A DNA stretch of 24,236 bases, from the NCBI GenBank assembly GCA_002437575.1, contig DJQK01000060.1:9897-34132 (forward strand). The letters are read 5' to 3'. A program made the position numbers and the translations under genes. Numbering within the stretch: position 1 is the stretch's first letter; every line of letters begins with the position of its first letter. Shown one piece after another: positions 16,758 to 23,636 of the stretch. This DNA is from Clostridiales bacterium UBA6388 (lineage in GTDB: Bacteria > Bacillota > Clostridia > Oscillospirales > Oscillospiraceae). The notes beneath the pieces are model-generated. The model saw only the letters and a program-made list of their open reading frames with translations. It was not told the origin of the DNA and ran no database searches.

Positions 16758-16811
16758 TGGCAAAAAGCCCTGCTTTTTGCCAGTCTAGGGGCGCTGAAAG
16801 CGCCCCTAGAC
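16758..16811 (-). terminator. Two tandem hairpins after the second phnE gene
   Basis: GTCTAGGGGCGCT / AGCGCCCCTAGAC (16783-16811, 13 bp, loop GAA) and TGGCAAAAAGC / GCTTTTTGCCA (16758-16782, 11 bp, loop CCT) lie directly after the phnE stop at 16817. There is no long T-run after the first, but the second carries TTTTT in its stem. They probably end or stabilise the transporter mRNA. Confidence 0.65.
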
Positions 16812-16816
16812 AATGT

Positions 16817-17674
16817 TTATTCGCCGTGCGCAAGCTTTCTGCGGATGCGCGTGGAGATGAGCTCGATGATGAGAACGAGGACCATCAGTCCCCAGACAAA
16901 CGAGCCGACCATGGCCCAGCGGCGGGAGTTCAGGCACTGCACCAGCGATGCGCCGATGCCGCCCGCGCCCACGATGCCGAGCGTGGTGGCGTCCTTGAGG
17001 TTGATGTCGAAGCGGTAGATGGTGGTCGAAATGAAGCTCGCCGTCAGCTGCGGCAGAACGCCGTAGCGAATTTTCTGGAACGGCGTGCAGCCCATCGCGT
17101 CAAGGCTCTCGAGAATGTGCGTATCGAGGTCTTCAATTGCCGTAATATACATTTTCGAGATCATGCCGATCGAGCACACGGACTGCGTGATCACGCCGCA
17201 GGCCGCGCCGGGCCCGGTCACACGGATCCACATCAGGGCCCACACGATCGACGGAATGGTGCGGATCATGAGGATCAGCACGCGCACGATATACGCCACG
17301 GCCTTCGGCATGATGTTAAAGGAAGCCAGAAACGCGAACGGAATGGCAAGGATCGCGCCGAAGATCGTACCCAGGACGGCGATGGCCATCGTCTGCAACA
17401 GAAGATAGGGGACATCGGAGTCGCCTGTTCCAAACAGCAGATCGGTGTCCGGATGGAACACGCCGTGGACAACGCCCTTTGCGACCTCGGTGCCTGTGGC
17501 GGTGAGGCCGGTGAAGTGGATATCGTCTGCCGACCAGCCGACGAGAAGCGCCACCAGCAGCACGATGGCGAGGTACAACACCCACTTGCGCGGGCGGTTG
17601 GCGTACATTTCGAGCGTCGTGAGCTTGCGGTCGAGAGACTGCTCGAGCATGGCAATTTTATCTTTTTTCTGCAT
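16817..17674 (-). CDS. phnE: PhnE-type ABC transporter permease (second copy)
   Basis: The 285-residue product is an inner-membrane permease of the phosphonate type. A polar N-terminus with a first membrane segment at ~30-48 is followed by an outside loop, then membrane segments from ~90. The coupling-loop EAA motif is ESLDAMGCTPFQKI, followed by GVLPQ; a GIVGAGGIGASL motif lies near the C-terminus, as in PhnE. AAAGGAGG is placed 8 bases before the ATG. It is the last transporter gene, 14 bases after the first permease. Having two different permeases suggests a heterodimeric channel served by one PhnC. Confidence 0.9.
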   Translation of the reverse strand: MQKKDKIAMLEQSLDRKLTTLEMYANRPRKWVLYLAIVLLVALLVGWSADDIHFTGLTATGTEVAKGVVHGVFHPDTDLLFGTGDSDVPYLLLQTMAIAVLGTIFGAILAIPFAFLASFNIMPKAVAYIVRVLILMIRTIPSIVWALMWIRVTGPGAACGVITQSVCSIGMISKMYITAIEDLDTHILESLDAMGCTPFQKIRYGVLPQLTASFISTTIYRFDINLKDATTLGIVGAGGIGASLVQCLNSRRWAMVGSFVWGLMVLVLIIELISTRIRRKLAHGE

Positions 17675-17688
17675 CTCACGTCCTCCTT

Positions 17689-18543
17689 TCAGCTCAGCTT
17701 CTTGCGAAGGTATTCGCTGAAGAAGTCGATGAAGACGACGACCACGAACAGCGACAGCAGCACCGTGCCGAGACTGTTATAGTCGCGCCAGCCGATGCGC
17801 TCGTTGATGGTAATGCCGAGGCCGCCGGCTCCGACGTAGCCCAAAATGGCCGACGCGCGGACGTTCATCTCGAAGCAGTACAGGCAGTGGCTTAAGTAAA
17901 CGGGCAGGATCTGCGGCACGCAGGCCGACCAGAACGCCTGAAATTTGTTGGCGCCCAACGCTTCCATTGCCTCAAACGGGCCCATGTCGATGGTCTCGAT
18001 GGACTCAAAGAGCATCTTGGCGACGATGCCGAAGGTGAAAATGGCGATGGCGATCGTGCCGGAGAAGGTGCCGAGCGAGAAGATCAGGGCACAGACGAGC
18101 GCAATGATGAGCGTCGGCAGCGTGCGGATCAGGCCCAGAAGAAAGCGGATGAGCCAGACCACCGGGACGCTCTTATTGATGTTGCTGGAAGAAAGGACCG
18201 CGACCGGAAGCGCCAGCACGCAGCCGACGACCGTGCCGAGGATCGACATTTTGATCGTGTCAATGAGCGGCGAGACGACCTTCGGGAAGAACGAGAAATC
18301 GGGGTTCAGGATCTTCTCGAGAAGGTCGATCATTTTGCTGAATTTCGTGATGACCGTGTGCAGATCGAATTCCGTCATTTTCAGCGACAGCCAGATCATG
18401 ACCGCCAGCAGCAGAACGATCAGGGGTGTCCGGCTCCGCTTCCGCTGCACCGAATGGCCGTTGGAAAGCGTCACGGTCTGAGGCTTGAAAATGCGGTCAT
18501 AGAGCGTCAGCTTCATGAGGCCGGAGGTGTTTTGTTCGTCCAT
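17689..18543 (-). CDS. phnE: PhnE-type ABC transporter permease (first copy)
   Basis: The 284-residue product parallels the other permease: first membrane segment at ~38-52, outside loop, then helices from ~88. The EAA motif is EAMEALGANKFQAF followed by VPQILP, and GYVGAGGLGITINE lies near the end, the Gly-rich turn typical of PhnE. The start lies 3 bases after the phnC stop and its ribosome binding site (AGAGG) lies inside the end of phnC, so translation is probably coupled. It is distinct enough from its neighbour to be an old duplication. Confidence 0.9.
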   Translation of the reverse strand: MDEQNTSGLMKLTLYDRIFKPQTVTLSNGHSVQRKRSRTPLIVLLLAVMIWLSLKMTEFDLHTVITKFSKMIDLLEKILNPDFSFFPKVVSPLIDTIKMSILGTVVGCVLALPVAVLSSSNINKSVPVVWLIRFLLGLIRTLPTLIIALVCALIFSLGTFSGTIAIAIFTFGIVAKMLFESIETIDMGPFEAMEALGANKFQAFWSACVPQILPVYLSHCLYCFEMNVRASAILGYVGAGGLGITINERIGWRDYNSLGTVLLSLFVVVVFIDFFSEYLRKKLS

Positions 18544-18546
18544 GCG

Positions 18547-19341
18547 TTACCTCTCTGCCTTGGCAGTTTTCAGTTCGCCTTCGCCCTCGCCCATGGTGGG
18601 CGCTTTGGCGCCGTTGTAGACCGCGTCGATCTGCTCCTGCGTGATGGTGCTGGCCGGGCCGTCGAAGACGATCTCGCCTGCACGGATGCCGATGACGCGG
18701 TCGCAGTATTTGAGCGCGAGGTCGACGTGGTGGATGTTGAGCAAAATCGAAATTTTGTATTCCTTGTTGATGCGCACGAAGTCCTGCATGACCTGCTTGG
18801 CCGTGATGGGGTCGAGGGAGGCCACCGGCTCGTCGGCGAGGATGATCTTCGGGTTCTGGTTCAGCGTCCGGGCAAGCGCAACACGCTGCTGCTGGCCGCC
18901 GGAGAGCTGGTCGCAGCGGGTATAGGCCTTATCCAAAATGCCTACCTTGTCCAGACTCTCTAACGCCCGCATCTTCTGTTCCTTCGTAAAAATGCCGAAC
19001 AGCACCCGGAAAAACGGCATATCCGGCACATCGGCGGTCAGAACGTTCTTGAGTGCCGTGCTGCGTGAGACGAGGTTGAAGCTCTGGAAGATCATGCCGA
19101 CCTTCCGGCGATAGCGCCGGAGCTCCCGGCCGCGCAGCGCGTCTACCGAGACGCCGTCGACGGTCAGCTCGCCCTTGGAGATATCGTGCATCCGGTTGAT
19201 GCAGCGCAGAATGGTCGACTTGCCGGCGCCCGAAAGGCCGATGATGGCGACGAACTCGCCCTGCTCGATCTGCAGGTTGATGTCCTTCAGCGCCGTGAAG
19301 CCGTTTGGATAAGTCTTATACACATTTTTGAATTCAATCAT
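18547..19341 (-). CDS. phnC: PhnC-type ABC transporter ATP-binding protein
   Basis: The 264-residue ATPase has all motifs in order: Walker A GLSGAGKST (35-43), Q-loop MIFQSFNLV, signature LSGGQQQRVALART, Walker B IILADEPVASLDP and switch His in NIHHVDLAL. The layout and the MPFFRVLFG insert fit PhnC (phosphonate/phosphite/phosphate-ester importers). A charged, Gly/Glu-rich tail (APTMGEGEGELKTAKAER) follows the domain. The ribosome binding site is weak (AAAAGAG). A hairpin lies between phnD and this gene, which should lower its expression relative to the binding protein. Confidence 0.93.
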   Translation of the reverse strand: MIEFKNVYKTYPNGFTALKDINLQIEQGEFVAIIGLSGAGKSTILRCINRMHDISKGELTVDGVSVDALRGRELRRYRRKVGMIFQSFNLVSRSTALKNVLTADVPDMPFFRVLFGIFTKEQKMRALESLDKVGILDKAYTRCDQLSGGQQQRVALARTLNQNPKIILADEPVASLDPITAKQVMQDFVRINKEYKISILLNIHHVDLALKYCDRVIGIRAGEIVFDGPASTITQEQIDAVYNGAKAPTMGEGEGELKTAKAER

Positions 19342-19403
19342 GCCGCGACTCTTTTCTGTAGAAATTTGATAGTAGGGTAGTAGAATGCAAGGGATTGTAG
19401 CGG

Positions 19404-19432
19404 AAAAGCGCCCCGTTGACGCGGGGCGCTTT
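19404..19432 (-). terminator. Intra-operon hairpin terminator between phnD and phnC
   Basis: AAAGCGCCCCG (19405-19415), loop TTGACG, CGGGGCGCTTT (19422-19432) is a perfect 11-bp GC-rich stem. Read on the minus strand it ends TTTT. No clear new promoter was found between it and phnC, so partial read-through is likely. Confidence 0.8.
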
Positions 19433-19473
19433 ATTCATTTGCACGGTATTCGGTTGGAAACCGGATGGGATCA

Positions 19474-20634
19474 TTACTCCGAGACAGCCTTCAGAGCGGC
19501 GCGCGCACCGTCGTAATCGGCGTCGGTAGCCTTGGCATAGCCGGTGTGGCTGTAGACGTCGAAGATGGCCTTGCCTTCATCGGTGTTGATGATGTTGATG
19601 AAGCAGTCCTGAAGCGCGGCGACGATCTCGGGAGTGTAGTACTGGCTGGCCTTGGAGATGGCGACGGTATCGTTGTAGATGCCCTCGGTGACGCCGATGA
19701 CGTTCATCTCGTTCCAGATGGAGTCGGAGCGGCCCATGCCCTGCTTGCCGGTCTCGTCCTTCTGGTCGACAGGCAGCTGCCAGCACGCCTCGTAGTCGTT
19801 ACGGCCGTCGGCATAGCAGACGATGATGTCAACCGATTCCGCAGCGGCGTAAGAGAACGCGGTGCCATAGCCGGAGTCGATGGGCATGACGTTCGAGAGG
19901 TCGGAGATCTTCTTGCCATCGTAGTTTTCCATCAGCCACATGGACGGATAGATGTAACCGGCGGAAGAGGAGGTCTTCTGGACAGCCCAAGTAGCCTTGT
20001 CGAGGTCTTCCCAGGTGAGCTTTTCACCGGCGTTGACCTTCGCGGCCAGCTCCTTGCCGTATTCGGACGGAGTAGCGTAGATGAGAGAGCGGTAGTAGGT
20101 GACCTGCGGGCCATCCTTCTTGGTGGCGTTGGCATCGCCGTTCCAGTCGGCGGGGTTGGTCGAGTCGTTGGACAGACCGTTACGAGTAGCCGTCAGGATG
20201 ACGTCCACGTCGTCGGAGTACAGCGCGTACGTGCCGCCGGGCAGCCAGCCAAGGTCAATAGAGCCAGCGGCCATGGCCTCGCCGGTCGCGTCATAGCTGG
20301 TGCCGACGGTGATGTCGACTTCGTCGATGTCGTAGCCGAGCTTGGACATTTCAGCCTTAACGAGGTCGGGCAGGTTCTTCGTGCCGGTGATGATGACGTC
20401 GGCGTCCTTGGAGGGGACGAACTCGAGCGTCAGCTTTTCAAAGTGCTGATTTTCGGTGGTCTCTTCGGTAGTTTCCTCAGCAGCGGGCTGCGCAGCTTCG
20501 GTGGTTTCCTGCTCTTCGGTGGTCGTGGTCTCCTCGGCGGCAGCGGGTTCGGCCGCGGTCTCGGTCTTGGCTGCGCAGGCGCAGAAGCCGATGGCCATGA
20601 CTGCAACGAGGAGCAGTGCAATGATCTTCTTCAT
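19474..20634 (-). CDS. phnD: PhnD-type substrate-binding lipoprotein
   Basis: The 386-residue product starts MKKIIALLLVAVMAIGFCAC. Cys20, with Ala at -1, is the likely lipidation site. A Thr/Glu/Ala-rich linker (~22-62) tethers the domain. The binding domain follows with LTLEFVPSKDADV, a typical PhnD opening, and the hinge-region AGSIDLGWLPGGTYAL, where substrate contacts usually lie. The usual PhnD pocket residues cannot be assigned without an alignment, so the ligand (phosphonate, phosphite, phosphate ester or nucleotide-like compound) is open. AGGAGG is 8 bases before the ATG, behind a 17-base-spaced promoter and a leader with two hairpins. Confidence 0.92.
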   Translation of the reverse strand: MKKIIALLLVAVMAIGFCACAAKTETAAEPAAAEETTTTEEQETTEAAQPAAEETTEETTENQHFEKLTLEFVPSKDADVIITGTKNLPDLVKAEMSKLGYDIDEVDITVGTSYDATGEAMAAGSIDLGWLPGGTYALYSDDVDVILTATRNGLSNDSTNPADWNGDANATKKDGPQVTYYRSLIYATPSEYGKELAAKVNAGEKLTWEDLDKATWAVQKTSSSAGYIYPSMWLMENYDGKKISDLSNVMPIDSGYGTAFSYAAAESVDIIVCYADGRNDYEACWQLPVDQKDETGKQGMGRSDSIWNEMNVIGVTEGIYNDTVAISKASQYYTPEIVAALQDCFINIINTDEGKAIFDVYSHTGYAKATDADYDGARAALKAVSE

Positions 20635-20658
20635 TTTCTAAATCCTCCTGAAAGGTTT

Positions 20659-20709
20659 TCTGCGGTTTGACCGCAGAGGGTAATTTGAGACTGCGCAAAA
20701 CGCAGCCTC
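20659..20709 (-). promoter_or_regulatory. Two-hairpin leader of phnD
   Basis: In the untranslated leader on the minus strand, GAG-CTGCG / CGCAG-CTC (20687-20709) is followed by TCTGCGGT / ACCGCAGA (20659-20677, loop TTG on the plus strand). The second ends 10 bases from the AGGAGG site. They match no riboswitch class I can recognise. They may be mRNA-stability or translation-control stems. Confidence 0.45.
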
Positions 20710-20735
20710 TCATATCTGGTATTGCTACCACTATC

Positions 20736-20764
20736 ATAATACCACAGAATGTGTCGTAAAACAA
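20736..20764 (-). promoter_or_regulatory. Sigma-A-type promoter of the phnD operon
   Basis: On the minus strand TTGTTT (20759-20764) and TATTAT (20736-20741) are separated by 17 bases, giving a leader of about 95 bases. No Pho-box-like direct repeat was evident. Confidence 0.75.
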
Positions 20765-20850
20765 GTGGGTAATGAAAGATTTACGTCAATTTTACCTTTA
20801 TTTTGCCTTCGGAACTGCGAGACGCCTGTCATAAAGGACAGATGGGCGTT

Positions 20851-21588
20851 TCAGTACGCCGCGCAGCGCACCGCGCCGATGGAAATGTAATTGCCCAGCA
20901 GCGCGTGGATGTCGGTTCCCTCCGTGACCTCGTCGAGCTGGATGACGCGCGAGACCGGGCTGAGGTACTGCACGCCGTTTTCCTCGCGGACGCAGGTATA
21001 ATAATTTTCGTAGTACGATTTTTTCTCCGGGAAGCGGTCGTACAGAATGCCGCGGCAATCCTCTAATGTGCAGGTGGGGAAGTTCACGTTCCAGAGCTGC
21101 CCCGCGGGAAGCGGCTTTTGCAGAAGCTCGCCCAGAATGCCGGGCAGATATTTTTCCGTTACGTCGAAGGACTGATCGTCGCGCATGGAAAACGCGATGG
21201 CAGGAAGACCGTGCATAGCCGCCTCGGTTGCAGCGCCGACGGTGCCGGAATAGCACACGTCCAGTCCCGCATTCATACCGTCGTTGATGCCGGAGAGGAC
21301 AACATCTGGCCGGAAGGGAAGAAGCGAGCGCAGCGCGACCTTCACACAGTCAGCAGGTGTTCCGTCTACGCTCCACGCAGCCTGAACCTCGACCGGGAAA
21401 TCGTACCGGTACACGGCCATCTCGGCCTTTGCGGAGATCGTCAGCCGCACGGACATTCCGCTGCACTGGCGCTCGGGTGCGGCGACCCAGACGTCGCCAA
21501 ATTCGGCCGCCATCTTTGCCAGCCGTGCGATGCCTTCGGAGCGGATGCCGTCGTCGTTTGCAATCAGAATTTTCAGCTTTTCTTTCAT
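20851..21588 (-). CDS. surE: 5'/3'-nucleotidase SurE
   Basis: The 245-residue protein has the SurE motifs: NDDG at 11-14 (metal ligands Asp12, Asp13), APERQCSG with Ser43, and SGINDGMN at 99-106 with Asn102. The dimer-strand region follows (VCYSGTVGAATEAAMHGLPA). SurE is a cytoplasmic metal-dependent phosphatase that removes phosphate from nucleoside 5'- and 3'-monophosphates and short polyphosphates. AAAGGAGTG lies 6 bases before the ATG, and a promoter is found at 21613-21641. The phnD promoter lies just downstream, so SurE is a separate unit in the same direction. Confidence 0.95.
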   Translation of the reverse strand: MKEKLKILIANDDGIRSEGIARLAKMAAEFGDVWVAAPERQCSGMSVRLTISAKAEMAVYRYDFPVEVQAAWSVDGTPADCVKVALRSLLPFRPDVVLSGINDGMNAGLDVCYSGTVGAATEAAMHGLPAIAFSMRDDQSFDVTEKYLPGILGELLQKPLPAGQLWNVNFPTCTLEDCRGILYDRFPEKKSYYENYYTCVREENGVQYLSPVSRVIQLDEVTEGTDIHALLGNYISIGAVRCAAY

Positions 21589-21612
21589 AACAACACTCCT
21601 TTATTCCCGCCT

Positions 21613-21641
21613 ATCTTATCACACTCCCATACCCGGAACAA
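21613..21641 (-). promoter_or_regulatory. Promoter for surE
   Basis: On the minus strand TTGTTC (21636-21641) and TAAGAT (21613-21618) are 17 bases apart, about 25 bases before the surE ATG. It lies between the structured repeat copy 2 and surE. Confidence 0.6.
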
Positions 21642-21697
21642 GCCGCAATTTCGACAAAAAGCACCATAATTTCAAGAATTCCTTTTAATTATAAAAG

Positions 21698-21845
21698 CCT
21701 CGCAGAGTTTTGCGCCCGCAGGCGCAAAATAAAATGGAAATCCATTTTATCCGGCGGCTCCGCCGACCGGAAAAATACTTCTCGCCTCGCAAGTGTGGAA
21801 TTTTTGCCCCAATGGGGCAAAAATTATGCGCGCAGTCGAGGCGCA
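21698..21845. repeat. Structured intergenic repeat, copy 2
   Basis: This ~148-base copy is in the same orientation as copy 1 and sits in the 352-base gap between the hydrogenase and surE. Stems: 21708-21716 with 21721-21729 (loop CGCA); ATAAAATGG / CCATTTTAT (21729-21750, loop AAAT); CGGCGG / CCGCCG; 21799-21810 with 21814-21825 (12 bp, loop AAT); outer CGCCTCG 21783-21789 with CGAGGCG 21837-21843. Several base pairs differ from copy 1 but still pair. Confidence 0.85.
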
Positions 21846-21851
21846 ACTCCC

Positions 21852-21917
21852 TATCCGGGAAAGGCAAAGCCTTTCCCGGATATATGAATTGGCCCCCGCT
21901 TACGCGGGGGCCAATTC
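21852..21917 (-). terminator. Two tandem hairpins after the hydrogenase gene
   Basis: GAATTGGCCCCCGC / GCGGGGGCCAATTC (21886-21917, 14 bp, loop TTAC) and TATCCGGGAAAGGC / GCCTTTCCCGGATA (21852-21882, 14 bp, loop AAA) follow the hydrogenase stop at 21941. They have no long T-run, but stems this strong should form the transcript's 3' end or protect it. Confidence 0.65.
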
Positions 21918-21940
21918 TGTATGGGAAAGGAACGGAATGA

Positions 21941-23632
21941 TTATTCCGGCTGCGGATAGTGGACGTGCAGCAGCTCGTGGGCGCGCTCGGGGGTGATCTT
22001 CTCGTAGAGCGCGTTGAGGATCGGGTTGTGCTGCGAGGACTTGATGAGCGTCTTGCGGTCGGCTTCGTACAGGCCTTCTGCACGGGCGAGCTTTTGCTCG
22101 GTTTTGCCGATGGGCTGGCCGGCGCCGCCGACACAGCCGGTGGTGCAGGTCATGACCTCGACGAGATCGAAGTGCTCTTCGCCGGCTTCCATCTTCGCGA
22201 TCAGCGTTCTGGCGTTCTTCAGGCCGTGGACGACGCCGACACGAATGGTCTTGTCGCCGACAGGCAGCTCGACCGCGCGGACGCCTTCCATGCCGCGGAC
22301 GCCGGAATACGCGATGGCCTGCAGCGTATTGCGGGACTCGCTCTCCATCACACGGCGGACGACAGCCTCTGCCACACCGCCGGTGGTTCCGAAAATAACG
22401 CCTGCGCCGGTGCCGAGACCGAACGGCATATCGGGCGCCTCATCGGGCAGCTCGTTGAAGCGGATGCCCGCCTCCTTGATCATGCGTATTAACTCCTGCG
22501 TGGTGAGAACGAGGTCGACATCGGGCTGATCGCCGTGCTTGAACTCTTCTCTGGCCGCTTCCATCTTCTTGGCCGTGCAGGGCATGATCGCAATGTGATA
22601 GAGCTTCTTGTCATCTTCCTTCTGCTGCGCGCGCAGGATCGCGGAGAACATCTGCATCGGGGACTTGCAGGTCGAGATGTGCTTTAAGTACTTGGGATCT
22701 TCCTTCTCCAGATACTTGATCCACGCCGGGCAGCAGCTCGTGAACATCGGGAACGGGCCGCCCTTTTCCAGTCTTTCCAGGAATTCGGCCGTCTCTTCGA
22801 TGACGGTCATATCGGCTGCGAACGTGGTGTCATAGACCTCGTCTGCGCCCATGAGCTTGAGCGCCGCGACCATTTTGTCGAGGACGTTGGTGCCGGGGGC
22901 CATACCGAACGCTTCGCCGAGGGCGACGCGGACGGCAGGAGCGATCTGCACGACGACCTTGAGCTCCGGATCGTGAAGCGCCTTCCACGCGTCGTTGATC
23001 TGGTTGCGGATGGTGATCGCGCCGGTCGGACAGACAGCCGCGCACTGGCCGCAGGTGACGCACTTGGTCATGCTCATCGGGCGGTCAAACGCCGGCATGA
23101 CCTGCACGTTGCTGCCGCGGTTGGCGAAGTTCAGGATGCTCATGCCCTGCAATTCATCGCAGACGCGCACACAGTCGCCGCAGAGCACGCACTTGCCGGG
23201 ATCGCGGACGATCGCGGGGCTGGTCTCGTCCTTTTCAAATTCCGGACGGGTATCTTCAAACGGGATCTTCGTCACGCCGAAGCGCAGCGCCAGATCCTGC
23301 AGACGGCAGTTGCCGCTCTGCTCACAGGTGGTGCACTCGCGGCAGTGGGACGAAAGCATCAGCGAAAGGATCATCCGGCGATGCCTCAAGAGCCGTTCGG
23401 TGTTGGTGCGGATGCGCAGACCGTCACGCGGCTCCATGGAGCACGAGGCGTCGATCTTGCCGGTCTGCTCGTTTTCTACCACGCACATACGGCACGCGCC
23501 GAAGGTAGAAAGCTCGGAGTAATAGCAGAACGTCGGCATATCGATACCGGCCTTGCGGATGACCGCGAGGACGTTCTTTTCTCCGTCAAACGGCACGCAG
23601 ATGCCGTCGACGTACATTGTTCCCTTTGCCAT
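21941..23632 (-). CDS. hydA: NAD(P)H-linked [FeFe] hydrogenase catalytic subunit (HndD/HydA type)
   Basis: The 563-residue protein has the standard order: [2Fe-2S] domain with Cys36, Cys47, Cys50, Cys64; the HCRECTTCEQSGNC cluster ligand set; two [4Fe-4S] motifs (CVLCGDCVRVC, CVTCGQCAAVC); then the H-cluster domain. P1 is TSCCPAW (Cys300, Cys301), P2 is MPCTAKKME (Cys352), P3 is MTCTTGCVGGAGQP (Cys496, Cys500). All H-cluster cysteines and the P3 Met are present, so it should be active. P3 differs from the usual ACPGGC core. There is no signal peptide, so it is soluble and cytoplasmic. It is 4 bases after the NuoF-like gene, whose end carries its GGAGGG site. Together they would couple H2 to NAD(P)H and possibly ferredoxin (electron bifurcation, inferred from family). 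Confidence 0.95.
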   Translation of the reverse strand: MAKGTMYVDGICVPFDGEKNVLAVIRKAGIDMPTFCYYSELSTFGACRMCVVENEQTGKIDASCSMEPRDGLRIRTNTERLLRHRRMILSLMLSSHCRECTTCEQSGNCRLQDLALRFGVTKIPFEDTRPEFEKDETSPAIVRDPGKCVLCGDCVRVCDELQGMSILNFANRGSNVQVMPAFDRPMSMTKCVTCGQCAAVCPTGAITIRNQINDAWKALHDPELKVVVQIAPAVRVALGEAFGMAPGTNVLDKMVAALKLMGADEVYDTTFAADMTVIEETAEFLERLEKGGPFPMFTSCCPAWIKYLEKEDPKYLKHISTCKSPMQMFSAILRAQQKEDDKKLYHIAIMPCTAKKMEAAREEFKHGDQPDVDLVLTTQELIRMIKEAGIRFNELPDEAPDMPFGLGTGAGVIFGTTGGVAEAVVRRVMESESRNTLQAIAYSGVRGMEGVRAVELPVGDKTIRVGVVHGLKNARTLIAKMEAGEEHFDLVEVMTCTTGCVGGAGQPIGKTEQKLARAEGLYEADRKTLIKSSQHNPILNALYEKITPERAHELLHVHYPQPE

Positions 23633-23636
23633 ACGT

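Noticed and set aside
16757..17782. 341-codon plus-strand frame opposite the second phnE, and a similar 334-codon frame at 14038-15042
   Set aside because: Both are antisense of confident genes, have His/Arg/Ala-rich composition and lack recognisable domains.
19465..20670. 401-codon plus-strand open frame opposite phnD
   Set aside because: Its Val/Gly/Asp-rich low-complexity composition is the antisense of the phnD coding sequence, with no motif. phnD itself has a promoter, ribosome binding site and lipobox.
20821..20850. Hairpin after surE as a terminator
   Set aside because: ACGCC/GGCGT and TGTC/GACA pair only with a 4-base bulge and no clear T-run on the minus strand, so it is too weak to call.
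16553..21845. Possible CRISPR array or composite transposon formed by the two repeats
   Set aside because: There are only two copies 5 kb apart in direct orientation, with essential-looking metabolic genes between, no cas genes and no transposase.
21685..22134. Minus-strand frame whose end resembles one at 16548-16763 (shared peptide SGRRSRRIKWIS)
   Set aside because: The shared peptide is the translation of the structured DNA repeat, not a protein family; the frames have no ribosome binding sites and run through hairpins.
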